Assembly (NCBI GenBank): GCA_018830285.1
Contig: JAHJSB010000055.1
Span: 124,001 to 188,000 of the forward strand
Source: Alphaproteobacteria bacterium
GTDB taxonomy: Bacteria; Pseudomonadota; Alphaproteobacteria; Caulobacterales; Hyphomonadaceae
DNA length: 64,000 nucleotides
Reading direction: 5' to 3'
A model generated the notes under the pieces. That model did no database searches and was not told where the DNA came from. It saw nothing but the letters and a program-made list of their open reading frames with translations. This document shows, in pieces, positions 25,725 to 34,545 of this stretch (position 1 is the first letter of the stretch; each line of letters begins with the position of its first letter). Both the position numbers and the translations under genes were made by a program.

Positions 25725-26615
25725 TTATTCCGGTTTGACGAATTTCAGCGTCATCCGGTCGCTCTCGCCGATGTCGGCATAATTCGCCGGGTCGAAGCCG
25801 TCCGGCGTGTTGCCGTCCGAGTCGGAGGACTTGTTGTTCGGCGGCAGGGTCCAGACGCCGAACGGGTGGTCTGCGGTGTCGGCCGGGTTGGCATTGATTT
25901 CGCTTGCGCCGGCGAATTCGAATCCGGCGGCGATGGCGCGGGCCTTCACGAAGTCCTCGTGGACATAGCCGGTCGCTCCGGTCGGATCCTGCGTGGCGGT
26001 CGACGGCAGGCGGTGTTCAACCACGCCAAGCACGCCGCCGGGTTTCAGCGCGGCGAAGGCGTCGGTGAAGAACTTCTCGGTATAGCCGCCCGACATCCAG
26101 TTATGCACGTTGCGGAATGTCAGAACCGCGTCGGCTGTGCCGGGCGCGGCGAGCGGGCCGCTGACGCCGGAAAACACGCTATATTCGATCGTGCCGAAAT
26201 GCGGGTCGGCATAATTGGCCTTGAACTCGGCGAGGCGCGATTCCGTGCGTTGCCGGCGTTCTTCATCCGGTGCCGCAGCGGGATCGAAGCCCGCCGCGAT
26301 CAGCGTGCCGCCACCAGCGGCAAGATAGGGCGCGAGGATATTCGTGTACCAGCCACCGCCGGGCCAGATCTCGATCACCGTATCGGAGGGTTCCACGCCA
26401 AAGAACTCCAGGGTCTCGACCGGATGGCGCCAGGCATCCCGGGCCTTTTCCTCATCAGAGCGCGCAGAATCGTTCACGGCGACTTGCAGCGGGCTGAGTT
26501 CGGGAGCCGATTCGACGACTTCGGCAGCGGGTGTTTCGGGCTTTGCAGGCGCAGCGGCCTGATTGCAGGCGGCAACAAGGCTGATGGCAGCCCCGGCGAG
26601 CAGGAAATTCTTCAT
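25725..26615 (-). CDS. Lipoprotein-type predicted SAM methyltransferase (COG4798-like)
   Basis: A 296-residue protein with a lipoprotein signal (MKNFLLAGAAISLVAAC, Cys17), an Ala/Pro/Glu-rich linker and a class I methyltransferase-like domain with VIEIWPGGGWYTNILAPYLA as motif I and ADAVLTFRNVHNWMSGG in place of motif IV. An exported methyltransferase fold is odd because SAM is cytoplasmic; related exported proteins are known but unexplained. The ATG at 26615 has GAGGAG upstream. Confidence 0.78.
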   Translation of the reverse strand: MKNFLLAGAAISLVAACNQAAAPAKPETPAAEVVESAPELSPLQVAVNDSARSDEEKARDAWRHPVETLEFFGVEPSDTVIEIWPGGGWYTNILAPYLAAGGGTLIAAGFDPAAAPDEERRQRTESRLAEFKANYADPHFGTIEYSVFSGVSGPLAAPGTADAVLTFRNVHNWMSGGYTEKFFTDAFAALKPGGVLGVVEHRLPSTATQDPTGATGYVHEDFVKARAIAAGFEFAGASEINANPADTADHPFGVWTLPPNNKSSDSDGNTPDGFDPANYADIGESDRMTLKFVKPE

Positions 26616-26636
26616 GGCGTTCTCCTCGGTCCACAT

Positions 26637-26665
26637 CTTGAACACCTCTTTACGCTACCCAAATA
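26637..26665 (+). promoter_or_regulatory. Candidate RpoH (sigma32) heat-shock promoter for hsp20
   Basis: CTTGAA (26637-26642) is followed after 15 bases by CCCAAATA (26658-26665), resembling the sigma32 consensus CTTGAAA-N13-17-CCCCATnT. It would start a transcript with a leader of about 140 bases covering the ROSE-like hairpins. The -10 match is partial. Confidence 0.45.
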
Positions 26666-26755
26666 CTACTTGTCACGGTGCCGCATTGCGGGCCGGGACC
26701 GGGTGATATGCCAGCGCCGATGATGGGCTGGGAGTTCATGTCGCCCGAAAATACC

Positions 26756-26808
26756 AGAGGACCTGTTTGCTTCAGGTCTCTCACAGTTGCTTCAAAAGAG
26801 AGGACTGT
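26756..26808 (+). ncRNA. ROSE-type RNA thermometer in the hsp20 leader
   Basis: Two hairpins precede the gene. The first pairs 26756-26765 with 26773-26781 around the loop TTTGCTT. In the second, ACAGTTGCT (26783-26791) pairs with AGGACTGT (26801-26808), leaving G26789 bulged; TTGCT faces the Shine-Dalgarno AGGA, exactly the U(U/C)GCU-versus-SD arrangement that defines ROSE elements. Melting at high temperature would free the SD 8 bases before the ATG. Pairings were traced by hand. Confidence 0.8.
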
Positions 26809-26812
26809 TTCC

Positions 26813-27295
26813 ATGAGCAATATCGATTTGACCCCCCTTTACCGCACAATGGTTGGCTTTGACCGCATGGCCAACATGATCGACACAGCGTCCCGCCTTG
26901 ATGGTACGCAGGGCTATCCGCCCTATAATATCGAGCGATCAGGCGAAAATGCCTTCGCCATCGAAATTGCGGTCGCCGGCTTCACCGACGCCGATCTCGA
27001 CATCGAAACCAAGGAAGGCCAGCTCACGATTGCTGGCAAGAAAGGCGAGAACGAGGATGGCGACGGGCGCGAATACCTGCATCGGGGCATTGCCCAGCGC
27101 AGCTTCATTCGCCGGTTCCAGCTGGCTGATCACGTTATCGTGACTGGCGCGAGCCTCGACCATGGCGTGTTGCGCGTCGATCTCGTGCGCGAACTGCCGG
27201 AAGAGAAAAAGCCCCGCAAGATCGAAATCGGCACAGATACCCAGGCATCCGAGCCGCGGCTGATTGGCAAGAAAACGGCCGGAAATGCCGCCTGA
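26813..27295 (+). CDS. Small heat-shock protein Hsp20 (IbpA-like)
   Basis: A 160-residue alpha-crystallin-domain chaperone. The class A sHSP start MSNIDLTPLYRTMVGFDRM is followed by the alpha-crystallin domain (about 35-130) with FAIEIAVAGFTDADLDIE and GVLRVDLVRELPEEKKPRKI. It binds unfolding proteins during heat stress. The ATG at 26813 is fixed by the SD AGGA at 26801-26804 within the thermometer. It is monocistronic, ending at a strong terminator. Confidence 0.94.
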   Translation: MSNIDLTPLYRTMVGFDRMANMIDTASRLDGTQGYPPYNIERSGENAFAIEIAVAGFTDADLDIETKEGQLTIAGKKGENEDGDGREYLHRGIAQRSFIRRFQLADHVIVTGASLDHGVLRVDLVRELPEEKKPRKIEIGTDTQASEPRLIGKKTAGNAA

Positions 27296-27320
27296 GGCAA
27301 AAACCGGCTGACTGACTTTG

Positions 27321-27351
27321 AGCGGCGCGTCCTGACGGGCGCGCCGCTTTT
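27321..27351 (+). terminator. Intrinsic terminator after hsp20
   Basis: AGCGGCGCG (27321-27329) and CGCGCCGCT (27340-27348) form a perfect 9-bp GC-rich stem with a 10-base loop, followed by TTTTC. It is 26 bases after the hsp20 stop. Confidence 0.88.
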
Positions 27352-27358
27352 CATCTGA

Positions 27359-28354
27359 TCAGGAGAGATACTTGCGTGCGCCCACTGCCGCGAGGAAGGC
27401 GTCGAGGGCCGCGTTGTCCGACGACTTGGCGACGGCGGACCTGACGGCACGAAAGGCGCGGGCGGCATAGCGCTGTGTCGACTGTTCGAAGACGCCGTTA
27501 CCGAGCGTCGCAGAAAACCGGTTCTTGTCCCGCGAGGCGCTGGCAGCGTTTGCGCTGGCCCACGGCAGGTAGGTGACGCTGAGCTCGTCCTCGAAAAGCG
27601 GCGCCAGCGTTTCGGTGAGGGTGGCAAGATCTTCGAACGGACCACCTGCATGCGGGTCTTCCATGTGTTCGCACCAGGCGACCACAAAGGGGGCGTTATC
27701 CTGAAGCCAGTTAGCCGGTGTCGGGTCGAGCAGCATTTGCTGGAACTGGGCGGCAATGGCGAAGTCAGCGACAGACGGCCTGCCTCCGAAAAGGAAGAGA
27801 TGGTCCCGGAGATGATCGTTGAGCCGAAGCGCAAACCGGCGCCACGAACTGTCCAGCGTCTCCCGGTTTTCGGCATCTGCTCCGACCAGTGGCAGGCGGG
27901 CTGCCATGCGTTCGGTGATCTGCACTTTCTGGGCCTTGTAGGCGCGCGGCCGTTTGCCATCATGGAGCTGGATCAGGACGCGGAGCGCGGCAGCCTCGCG
28001 GTCCGGTGACTGGCTCCAGCGTTGCAGGAACATGCATTTGTTCAGCCACTCGTCACCATAGTCTTCGAGCACGAGCGCGATCACGGCGCAGGCGGGATCA
28101 TCGGGCACGGCGGACGGCTCGGGATGGTCTGCCTCCAGCGCCGCGAGCATGGCCGTCGAATCCTGGCTGACCGGCCGGTTCGGCGAAACCAAGAGGGGCA
28201 CCGTGGCGACCCGCTGGGCATTTGCCTGAAAATCGGACTCGTTGGCACGCGACCGCGATATCCAGTCGAACGCCAGTCCCTTGTAGCGCAGGAAGGCCCG
28301 CACCTTGAGCGAATAGGGAGACGTGTCTGCACCGAACAGACGGTAATCGGTCAT
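27359..28354 (-). CDS. Glutathione S-transferase-like protein with extended C terminus
   Basis: A 331-residue protein. The N-terminal thioredoxin-like domain reads YRLFGADTSPYSLKVRAFLRYKG and VATVPLLVSPNRPVSQDSTAM; the helical domain contains LFLFGGRPSVADFAIAAQF, a GST C-domain motif. It is about 100 residues longer than standard GSTs, with a helical C-terminal extension. No substrate can be proposed. The ATG at 28354 (MTDYRLFG) is preferred over one 48 bases upstream. Confidence 0.82.
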   Translation of the reverse strand: MTDYRLFGADTSPYSLKVRAFLRYKGLAFDWISRSRANESDFQANAQRVATVPLLVSPNRPVSQDSTAMLAALEADHPEPSAVPDDPACAVIALVLEDYGDEWLNKCMFLQRWSQSPDREAAALRVLIQLHDGKRPRAYKAQKVQITERMAARLPLVGADAENRETLDSSWRRFALRLNDHLRDHLFLFGGRPSVADFAIAAQFQQMLLDPTPANWLQDNAPFVVAWCEHMEDPHAGGPFEDLATLTETLAPLFEDELSVTYLPWASANAASASRDKNRFSATLGNGVFEQSTQRYAARAFRAVRSAVAKSSDNAALDAFLAAVGARKYLS

Positions 28355-28496
28355 TGCGCTATCCTTGCTGGTCAGGCCTTTCTCTAGGGACTTCACCCCC
28401 AACTGCCAAGCAGCGTTTGCCGCTGCGGCCGATAATCGCTATGCGCTGCTGTGACGGCGGGCTCGGCTGGGCGGCAGGACACGAAGGACAGATGAA

Positions 28497-29546
28497 ATGC
28501 GGGTAATGCATGTCATGGCGGGCGCGGTTGAAGGCGGCGCAGAAAACATCATGCTGGAATCGGTTCTGGCGCTTGCCGATACAGATCTCGCGCAACACGT
28601 GGTCACGCGGCCGGACAATGAATTCCGCATCCAGAAGTTTCGCGAAGCCGGGATAGGCGTCGATGTGGCCGCTTTCAACAATAGCTGGCCCTTCCCGACG
28701 CGGCGCGTGCTCGGCGACGCGATCACGCGATTCAAGCCGGACGTGATCGAATACTGGATGGGCCGAGCCGGGCAGTTCGCCCCGAAACAATACCGTGCCC
28801 GGTCAATCGGTTGGTATGGCGGCTATTACAAGCTGGTACGCTTTGCCAATTGCGAATGGCATGTCGGCCTGACGATCGACCTGCTGCGCCATATCCGTGA
28901 ACAGGGCGTCAGCGACGACCGGTCGACTATCGTGCACACCTATGCCGACTTTGCTGGCGCTGATCCGGCAAGCCGGAAAGCGCTCAACACGCCGGACGAC
29001 GCGCCTGTGGCCCTGGCTCTGGCGCGGCTGCATGAAAAGAAGGGCCTTGATACGCTGCTTGAAGCGACAGCGAAGATCGATGGCCTGTATGTCTGGATCG
29101 CCGGTGATGGCCCGCTGGAAGCTGAATTGAAGGCGCACTGCGCGCGCCTCGGCCTTGATGACCGTGTGCGTTTCCTCGGATGGCGCAATGATCGCGGTGC
29201 GCTTCTGGCTGCGTGCGACGTGGTTGCCTTCCCTTCGCGCTATGAGCCGTTCGGAACGGTGACGGTGGATGCCTGGGCGGCCTCCCGGCCGCTGGTGGCT
29301 GCGGACGCAGCCGGGCCGGCCGCTTATGTCAAAGACGGCGTCAACGGTTTGCTCATCCCTAAGAATGATGTCGATGCGCTTGCCGATGCCCTGCGCAAGG
29401 TGGTGACCGACAAGGTACTGGCGGCAAGGCTCGTTGCGGGTGGCCGGGCATCCTATGAGGCACAGTTCACCAAGGCTGCGTTCCAGCGGGATTCGCTGGC
29501 GCTCTATGAAAAGATTGTCGCGTATGCGGGACCGTTCGCAGGCTGA
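28497..29546 (+). CDS. Glycosyltransferase family 4 protein
   Basis: A 349-residue GT-B enzyme. The C-terminal half shows ALARLHEKKGLDTLLEATAKI, VWIAGDGPLEAELK, RVRFLGWRNDRGALLAACDV and PSRYEPFGTVTVDAWAASRPL, the nucleotide-sugar-binding pattern with the EPFG Glu. The N-terminal domain starts MHVMAGAVEGGAENIMLE. It probably builds a surface polysaccharide or lipopolysaccharide part; no other polysaccharide genes are adjacent. It ends 7 bases from a convergent gene. Confidence 0.88.
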   Translation: MRVMHVMAGAVEGGAENIMLESVLALADTDLAQHVVTRPDNEFRIQKFREAGIGVDVAAFNNSWPFPTRRVLGDAITRFKPDVIEYWMGRAGQFAPKQYRARSIGWYGGYYKLVRFANCEWHVGLTIDLLRHIREQGVSDDRSTIVHTYADFAGADPASRKALNTPDDAPVALALARLHEKKGLDTLLEATAKIDGLYVWIAGDGPLEAELKAHCARLGLDDRVRFLGWRNDRGALLAACDVVAFPSRYEPFGTVTVDAWAASRPLVAADAAGPAAYVKDGVNGLLIPKNDVDALADALRKVVTDKVLAARLVAGGRASYEAQFTKAAFQRDSLALYEKIVAYAGPFAG

Positions 29547-29553
29547 GCCCGGT

Positions 29554-30009
29554 TCAGGCCTTGCTTGTGTGAACTGACCTGAAAAAACCCTCATAGAGAC
29601 GCGCAGCGGTGGGCCGGCCAATGCCGATCTCGACAAGGATGCCTGCCTTGCGGAGCGCGGCAATGCCGCCGTCTGCCAGCGGGTGGGGATCGGCGATGGC
29701 GCAGACGACGCGCCGGACACCGGCCTCTTTCAGTTTTGTCGAGCAAGACGCCCCGCCTGCCGAGCGTTCGCGGCACGGTTCGAGCGTGACATAGGCGGTG
29801 CCACCGCGTGCGGCATCACCGGCCTCATCAAGGGCAATCTCCTCGGAATGCGGGCGCCCGCCAAGACCTGTGACGCCGTCGCCGACAATGTGGCCTTCCG
29901 AATCGAGGATGACACATCCGACGGAGGGATTTTCCGCAGTCAGGCCCTGGTTCAATCTCGCCAGGGCGAGGGCGCGGCCCATCATGCGGCGGTCGAGGCG
30001 GCGGCTCAT
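29554..30009 (-). CDS. RibD-like deaminase-domain protein
   Basis: A 151-residue stand-alone deaminase domain resembling the N-terminal half of Rib[25 protein letters not shown], then [15 protein letters not shown] and [16 protein letters not shown]. The zinc site has His-Ser-Glu instead of His-Ala-Glu, with the Glu kept, and two Cys ligands with wide spacing. The RibD reductase domain is absent, so it may be a partial riboflavin enzyme or act on another substrate. It overlaps gpmA by 4 bases. Confidence 0.82.
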   Translation of the reverse strand: MSRRLDRRMMGRALALARLNQGLTAENPSVGCVILDSEGHIVGDGVTGLGGRPHSEEIALDEAGDAARGGTAYVTLEPCRERSAGGASCSTKLKEAGVRRVVCAIADPHPLADGGIAALRKAGILVEIGIGRPTAARLYEGFFRSVHTSKA

Positions 30010-30719
30010 GGCAGGTCGGGAAGCGATGTGCTGCGTCCAGAGTCCAAATACTGCACGGAAATTGGCTTCAGATCGTCGTCCAATTCGATGAGAAGCGGGT
30101 TGCCGGTGGGAATCTCGATCCCGGTAATGGACTCATCGGGGACATTGAACAGGTGTTTGACGAGGGCACGCAATGAATTGCCGTGCGCCGCAATCAGCGT
30201 GTCTGTGCCAGCACTCAGGACGGGGGCGATTTCATCGGCCCAATAAGGCAATACGCGCTCGAGCGTCATCTTCAGGCTTTCGGCGGCAGGCACGTCGATG
30301 CCCTGATAGCGCGGATCCTTGGCAGGATTGAACCGACTATCCGGATCGATTGGCGGTGGTGGCACGTCATAGGAGCGCCGCCAGATATGAACCTGCTCGT
30401 CGCCATGCTTGGCCGCGGTCTCAGCCTTGTCGAGGCCGGTCAGCCCGCCATAGTGGCGCTCGTTCAGCCGCCAATGCTTCTCGACCGGCATCCAGACGCG
30501 GCCCATTTCCGTGAGCGCCATCCAGAGCGTGCGGATTGCACGTGTCTGAACGCTGGTGAAGGCGGCGCGGAAGTCGGCATCGACCTCCTTGAGCAGGACG
30601 CCGGAATGATGTGCTTCGGCTTCGCCCTTTTCGGTAAGGTCGGCATCCCACCAACCCGTGAAACGGTTTTCCAGGTTCCAGGCAGACTGTCCGTGGCGGA
30701 CGAGGGCGAGTTTGGTCAT
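30006..30719 (-). CDS. gpmA: 2,3-bisphosphoglycerate-dependent phosphoglycerate mutase
   Basis: A 237-residue glycolytic enzyme. The catalytic [27 protein letters not shown] block holds the phosphorylated His; [11 protein letters not shown] is near the family consensus [30 protein letters not shown] contains the second catalytic His. It may be transcribed with the downstream deaminase-like gene, whose start it overlaps. Confidence 0.95.
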   Translation of the reverse strand: MTKLALVRHGQSAWNLENRFTGWWDADLTEKGEAEAHHSGVLLKEVDADFRAAFTSVQTRAIRTLWMALTEMGRVWMPVEKHWRLNERHYGGLTGLDKAETAAKHGDEQVHIWRRSYDVPPPPIDPDSRFNPAKDPRYQGIDVPAAESLKMTLERVLPYWADEIAPVLSAGTDTLIAAHGNSLRALVKHLFNVPDESITGIEIPTGNPLLIELDDDLKPISVQYLDSGRSTSLPDLP

Positions 30720-30746
30720 GGTCAGACTTTCTTCAAACGGGCATCA

Positions 30747-30769
30747 AAACGGGCGCTTGGCGCCCTTTT
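30747..30769 (-). terminator. Intrinsic terminator between the AGE-family gene and gpmA
   Basis: Read on the minus strand, GGGCGC and GCGCCC form a 6-bp stem around a CAA loop, preceded by AAAA and followed by GTTTTG. It lies 20 bases past the stop of the AGE-family gene, so gpmA must have its own promoter in the remaining space or rely on read-through. Confidence 0.6.
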
Positions 30770-30789
30770 CACGTTAAAATATTACGAGT

Positions 30790-31932
30790 TCAAGCTTTCA
30801 TGACCCGTATCAGTTCAGCGAAGGCGAGGACAACATGGTAGCCGGTCGAGGCTGGCATGTCGGTGGCGATAACGTCGCCGCCCGCGCCATAATGGTCGAT
30901 CCAGCCGCCATCTACGGTCAGGAATTCATCCATGAGCACGTCGAAGCTGCGACAGGCGGCGGCGGCCAATCGCTCGTCTCCCGCCCGTTCAAACATGGTG
31001 ATGTGGGCTTTGAGCGCCTCGGTCTGCGGCCAGGTGCGGCGCGACGTATCGGCCGGTTCGCCGTTGCGGGTCACTTCCTGGCACGCCCGTCCGTCAGCAT
31101 CGAGCGTGGCGCAGGCGAAGGCGTAAAGGGTGCCGGCGGCGGCGGGCACCGGCATGCCGGACGCGTCGGCGTAAGCGTGAAGCAACCAGACCCATTCGAA
31201 CTGGTGTCCAGGCTCGACAATCTCGGCGTCGCGTCCCTGCGGGATGCCCCAATCAACAGCAAACCGCTCGCCGAGAAGCCCTCCCGGACCGGCGGTGAAG
31301 CGGGCCTCGAACAGGGCGACGATCTCGCCAGCCCGGGCGAGATGCCCGCCCTCCGGATCAACCTTGTGCAGTGAAAGACAGGCTTCGAGCAGGTGCATGT
31401 GGGGGTTCTGCTGTCGAATCTGTGGAAGAGGCAGCGCTTCGGCATAACCACCATTCACCCGGTCGCGCATCTGGCGATCAACGGAATCCAGCAGTGCAGC
31501 GGCGCTGGCGCGGGTTTCGCCCGTGCCGCCAAGTGCATCGTCGGCTTCCCCGAGTGCGAACAGGGTGAAGGCGATATCGTACAGGTCCGGCGTAGCGTCG
31601 AGAAAGCCGCTTCCATCAGCGTTCAGCAGACGCCCGACCAGGCCATCGGGCCTGCGGGCGAGCCCGGTCAGGATTCCGAGGCCGTGCTCGATCCGGTCTG
31701 TCGAAATGTCCGGACGCCAGCCGAGGCGCAGGGCTTCTGCAAAAAAATAGGTCTGGCGGGCCTGGACCCTGACGCGCGCGTAATCGCGGTCGGCTGCGCC
31801 ATGGTCGAGATCAAGCACTTCGCGGAAAAGTCCGGCAGAATTCATGCCGCGTTCGGCCCAGAGCGGGAAACAGGCGTCGGTCAGCCAGAGACGCGCCTCA
31901 TTCGCCCTACGCTTCAAGGCCGCCTTCGACAT
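30790..31932 (-). CDS. AGE-family epimerase/isomerase (mannose isomerase-like)
   Basis: A 380-residue (alpha/alpha)6-barrel protein. Family residues are in QARQTYFFAEALRLGW, QQNPHMHLLEACLSL, EPGHQFEWVWLLHAY and RRTWPQTEALKA, the conserved His/Glu/Trp positions of N-acyl-glucosamine 2-epimerase and mannose isomerase relatives. The exact sugar is unknown. I chose the ATG at 31932 (MSKAALKRR); a longer frame to 32127 crosses the divergent promoter region. Confidence 0.86.
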   Translation of the reverse strand: MSKAALKRRANEARLWLTDACFPLWAERGMNSAGLFREVLDLDHGAADRDYARVRVQARQTYFFAEALRLGWRPDISTDRIEHGLGILTGLARRPDGLVGRLLNADGSGFLDATPDLYDIAFTLFALGEADDALGGTGETRASAAALLDSVDRQMRDRVNGGYAEALPLPQIRQQNPHMHLLEACLSLHKVDPEGGHLARAGEIVALFEARFTAGPGGLLGERFAVDWGIPQGRDAEIVEPGHQFEWVWLLHAYADASGMPVPAAAGTLYAFACATLDADGRACQEVTRNGEPADTSRRTWPQTEALKAHITMFERAGDERLAAAACRSFDVLMDEFLTVDGGWIDHYGAGGDVIATDMPASTGYHVVLAFAELIRVMKA

Positions 31933-32063
31933 CGCGATTGATCCCCAAAAAGCATTTGAAGCCGAGCATACGGCTCGCCAAACCGTTCGCGCTCCTGCTA
32001 TCAGCAGAAGCAATGATTGGCCAGCGTCCTTGCGCGGGGCAACGCGACAGAAGGATGAGGCAG

Positions 32064-32669
32064 ATGCGGGACCGGTTTTTCTTCCCTGCCGCGCTGGTGC
32101 TTGTAGCCATGATGGTTTTCCTGGCAATCCGGCCGGGAATTGGCGCCTTGCCGTCCGGTGCCGTGGCCGGTGACGGCGCGAATTATGACAAGATCACCAT
32201 CGAGGGCGATTACCTGCACAAGGTATTTGCGGGCGGCAATGCCAAGACCGAACTTGCCGACGGGGCGGACAAAAGGTCTCTGCTCTTTATCGAGGCGGAG
32301 ACGGGCGCACTCCGGGACGAGCCGGAGCTTGGCCCGCATTTCCGCCTGGCAGCCGACATCGAGACGCAGTTCTCGGGCATGACGGTGCGGATCACGGTGC
32401 GCGCGCGCCCTGCGGATGATCGCGGCGCCATGCAGGTCGCGATGAATTATTCGGCAGGACGGGCCGGCGAGTCCGGCTGGAGGATTTTTGACCTCAAGCC
32501 TGAATTCTCGGACTTCAGTTTCGACTATGACGTGCCACGCGCCGAGGGTGATCAGGGCGTCGACTATTTCGGCATACGTCCCGTCGTGCCGAACAAGAGC
32601 CGGGCCGTTCTAATCGAGCGGATTACGTTCGACCGGGTCGGGCCCTGGAAAACGGACGATCCAGCCTAG
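32064..32669 (+). CDS. Hypothetical secreted or membrane-anchored protein
   Basis: A 201-residue protein with one N-terminal hydrophobic segment (about residues 5-25, FFFPAALVLVAMMVFLAI) and a beta-rich extracytoplasmic domain (FRLAADIETQF, TVRITVRARP, WRIFDLKPEFSDFSFDYDV). The repeats of short strands suggest a jelly-roll carbohydrate-binding-like fold, but I do not recognise the family. The ATG at 32064 has AAGGA about 9 bases upstream. It is divergent from the sugar isomerase and overlaps the amidase end by 4 bases. Confidence 0.7.
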   Translation: MRDRFFFPAALVLVAMMVFLAIRPGIGALPSGAVAGDGANYDKITIEGDYLHKVFAGGNAKTELADGADKRSLLFIEAETGALRDEPELGPHFRLAADIETQFSGMTVRITVRARPADDRGAMQVAMNYSAGRAGESGWRIFDLKPEFSDFSFDYDVPRAEGDQGVDYFGIRPVVPNKSRAVLIERITFDRVGPWKTDDPA

Positions 32670-34405
32670 AGCGCGGGGCGCTCGCTTGCCACATTGAGGG
32701 CTGATTCGAGGGCGCGACCGAAGGCCAGCATCGGTCCTTCGCGAAACAGCGGCGCCCAAAGCGAGATCGCGACGGGCGTTCGCGCCTTCGGGGCATCGGG
32801 ATTGGCCTCTGCATCGAAGAGCGTCCGGGGCGTTGTCTCGTCGAAGCCGCAGCGCATCACAAGGCAGGGATGCCCGGTGAAGTTTGTCGGCGTGAGCATG
32901 CGGCTGGAATAGCTCGGTCCGATCACAACGTCGACGCCGTCAAAGGCCTCATGCATGGCCAGCATCCACATGCGGCGCAGCCGGTCGACCTGAATGAGAT
33001 CGACCGCGCTGATGAAGCGCGCCCCACGAAATGAATTCGGCCAGGCTTCCGGATCCTGCCATGTCAGTTCGTCGTCGCGGCCGGACAGGGTGAGGTCTTC
33101 GAAGGCGGCGGCGGCCTCGGCGGTCAGTTGCAGCGATAGCGGATCCGACGCGAGGTTCGGTCGTTTGAAGTCGACGAGAGTTGCGCCCAGGCCTTTTGCC
33201 GTCTCGATTGCAGCGCGCTCGGTGTCGGTTGCCTCGTCCAGCCAGGCCGGGTCGATCCCGAGTCTCAGCCCGCTGATCGGCGTGCGATAATCATAGGTGA
33301 AACCGGCGGCGATGGAACCGGCATCGGCCGGGTCGAATTGGTTCAGTGCATCCAGCACGAGTGCGCAATCTTCGACACGGCGGGCGATGGGACCCACCTT
33401 GTCCAGCGACCAGCACAGCGCCATGCCGCCGGCGCGGCTGACCCGGCCGAACGTTGGCCGCAGGGCCGTCGTGCCGCAGCGCATCGAAGGCGACACGAGC
33501 GAACCGAGTGTCTCCGTGCCGATGGCAAACGCGCAGAGGCCAGCCGCAGTGGCGCTGGCCGATCCGGCGCTCGAGCCTGACGAGCCTTCGCGCGGATCGA
33601 AGGGATTGCGGGTGACACCGCCGAACCAGACGTCGCCATAGGCCAGTGCGCCACAGGTGGTCTTTCCGAGCAGGATGGCGCCGGCCTCGCCAAGTCTGCG
33701 CACGATGGCGCTGTCGCCATGCGACGCCTGATTCTTGTAGGGCGCTGCGCCCCAGGTCGTGGGCGAGCCGTCGGCGTCGAACAGGTCTTTCAGCGCGTAG
33801 GGTATGCCATGCAGGGGCCCTCGGATGTTTCCGGCAGCGCGTTCGGCATCCATGGCGTCGGCCTCACGGCGGGCCCGGTCTGCCATCACCGTGACGAAAC
33901 ATTCCAGGCGCGGCGCGATCACGTCGATTCGCTTGAGATAGATGTCGGTCAGTTCGCGACTGGTCAGGGCGCCGGCGCCGAGCCATGTGGCCAATTGGGT
34001 GAGCGTTGCGAAGGCGATGTCTTCATCGGCCGGCCTTGCGGTGGGTTCGGTAGGCGAGACAGTGACTTTCGAGTTCGGTGTGATGCCGTAATTGACGCCC
34101 GGAAGGCGCGGCTCGAACACGGTGGCCGGCGCCAGCGCATTCGGCTTTTCGACCGACCGCAACTGTTTGAGGATGTCGAGGCGCGCCTCCAGATCGGACA
34201 CCATCTGTTCCCGCTCGGCGTCGGTGTAGCTGATTCCGGCAAGTTCCTCGGCATCGTGAATGGTCCTGGCGGAAATGCCGTCGGCAGTAGCGGGCGGTGC
34301 CTGTTCGCCAGAGCAGGCGGCGACTGCGAGCCCGGCAAGGCTGACCCCAGCACCTCTCAGAATATCCCTGCGCGATGTGCTGTGCGGATTCTTCGCCTCG
34401 GTCAT
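32666..34405 (-). CDS. Tat-exported lipoprotein amidase (amidase signature family)
   Basis: A 579-residue enzyme. The N terminus has a twin-arginine motif (SRRDILRG) followed by a lipobox LAVAAC, so it is probably folded before export and lipid-anchored. The amidase signature Ser-Ser-Lys triad is visible in GIPYALKDLF (Lys), DPREGSSGSSAGSASA (Ser) and GTETLGSLVSPS (nucleophile Ser). Substrate unknown. A linker of about 100 residues follows the signal before the catalytic core. Divergent from the prolyl oligopeptidase gene. Confidence 0.88.
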   Translation of the reverse strand: MTEAKNPHSTSRRDILRGAGVSLAGLAVAACSGEQAPPATADGISARTIHDAEELAGISYTDAEREQMVSDLEARLDILKQLRSVEKPNALAPATVFEPRLPGVNYGITPNSKVTVSPTEPTARPADEDIAFATLTQLATWLGAGALTSRELTDIYLKRIDVIAPRLECFVTVMADRARREADAMDAERAAGNIRGPLHGIPYALKDLFDADGSPTTWGAAPYKNQASHGDSAIVRRLGEAGAILLGKTTCGALAYGDVWFGGVTRNPFDPREGSSGSSAGSASATAAGLCAFAIGTETLGSLVSPSMRCGTTALRPTFGRVSRAGGMALCWSLDKVGPIARRVEDCALVLDALNQFDPADAGSIAAGFTYDYRTPISGLRLGIDPAWLDEATDTERAAIETAKGLGATLVDFKRPNLASDPLSLQLTAEAAAAFEDLTLSGRDDELTWQDPEAWPNSFRGARFISAVDLIQVDRLRRMWMLAMHEAFDGVDVVIGPSYSSRMLTPTNFTGHPCLVMRCGFDETTPRTLFDAEANPDAPKARTPVAISLWAPLFREGPMLAFGRALESALNVASERPAL

Positions 34406-34545
34406 CTTCTTCCCCCGTTTGCCATCTGTCGTGCGTCAGACTAAATCGTCATTCGCGTTGGGGGACGAGTCAAATCCTTGATTGGGGCCACGTCCCCAGA
34501 GCGCCGGAGAGTCCACGCGCAGATTCCTGACCCCTGAACGCCCTC

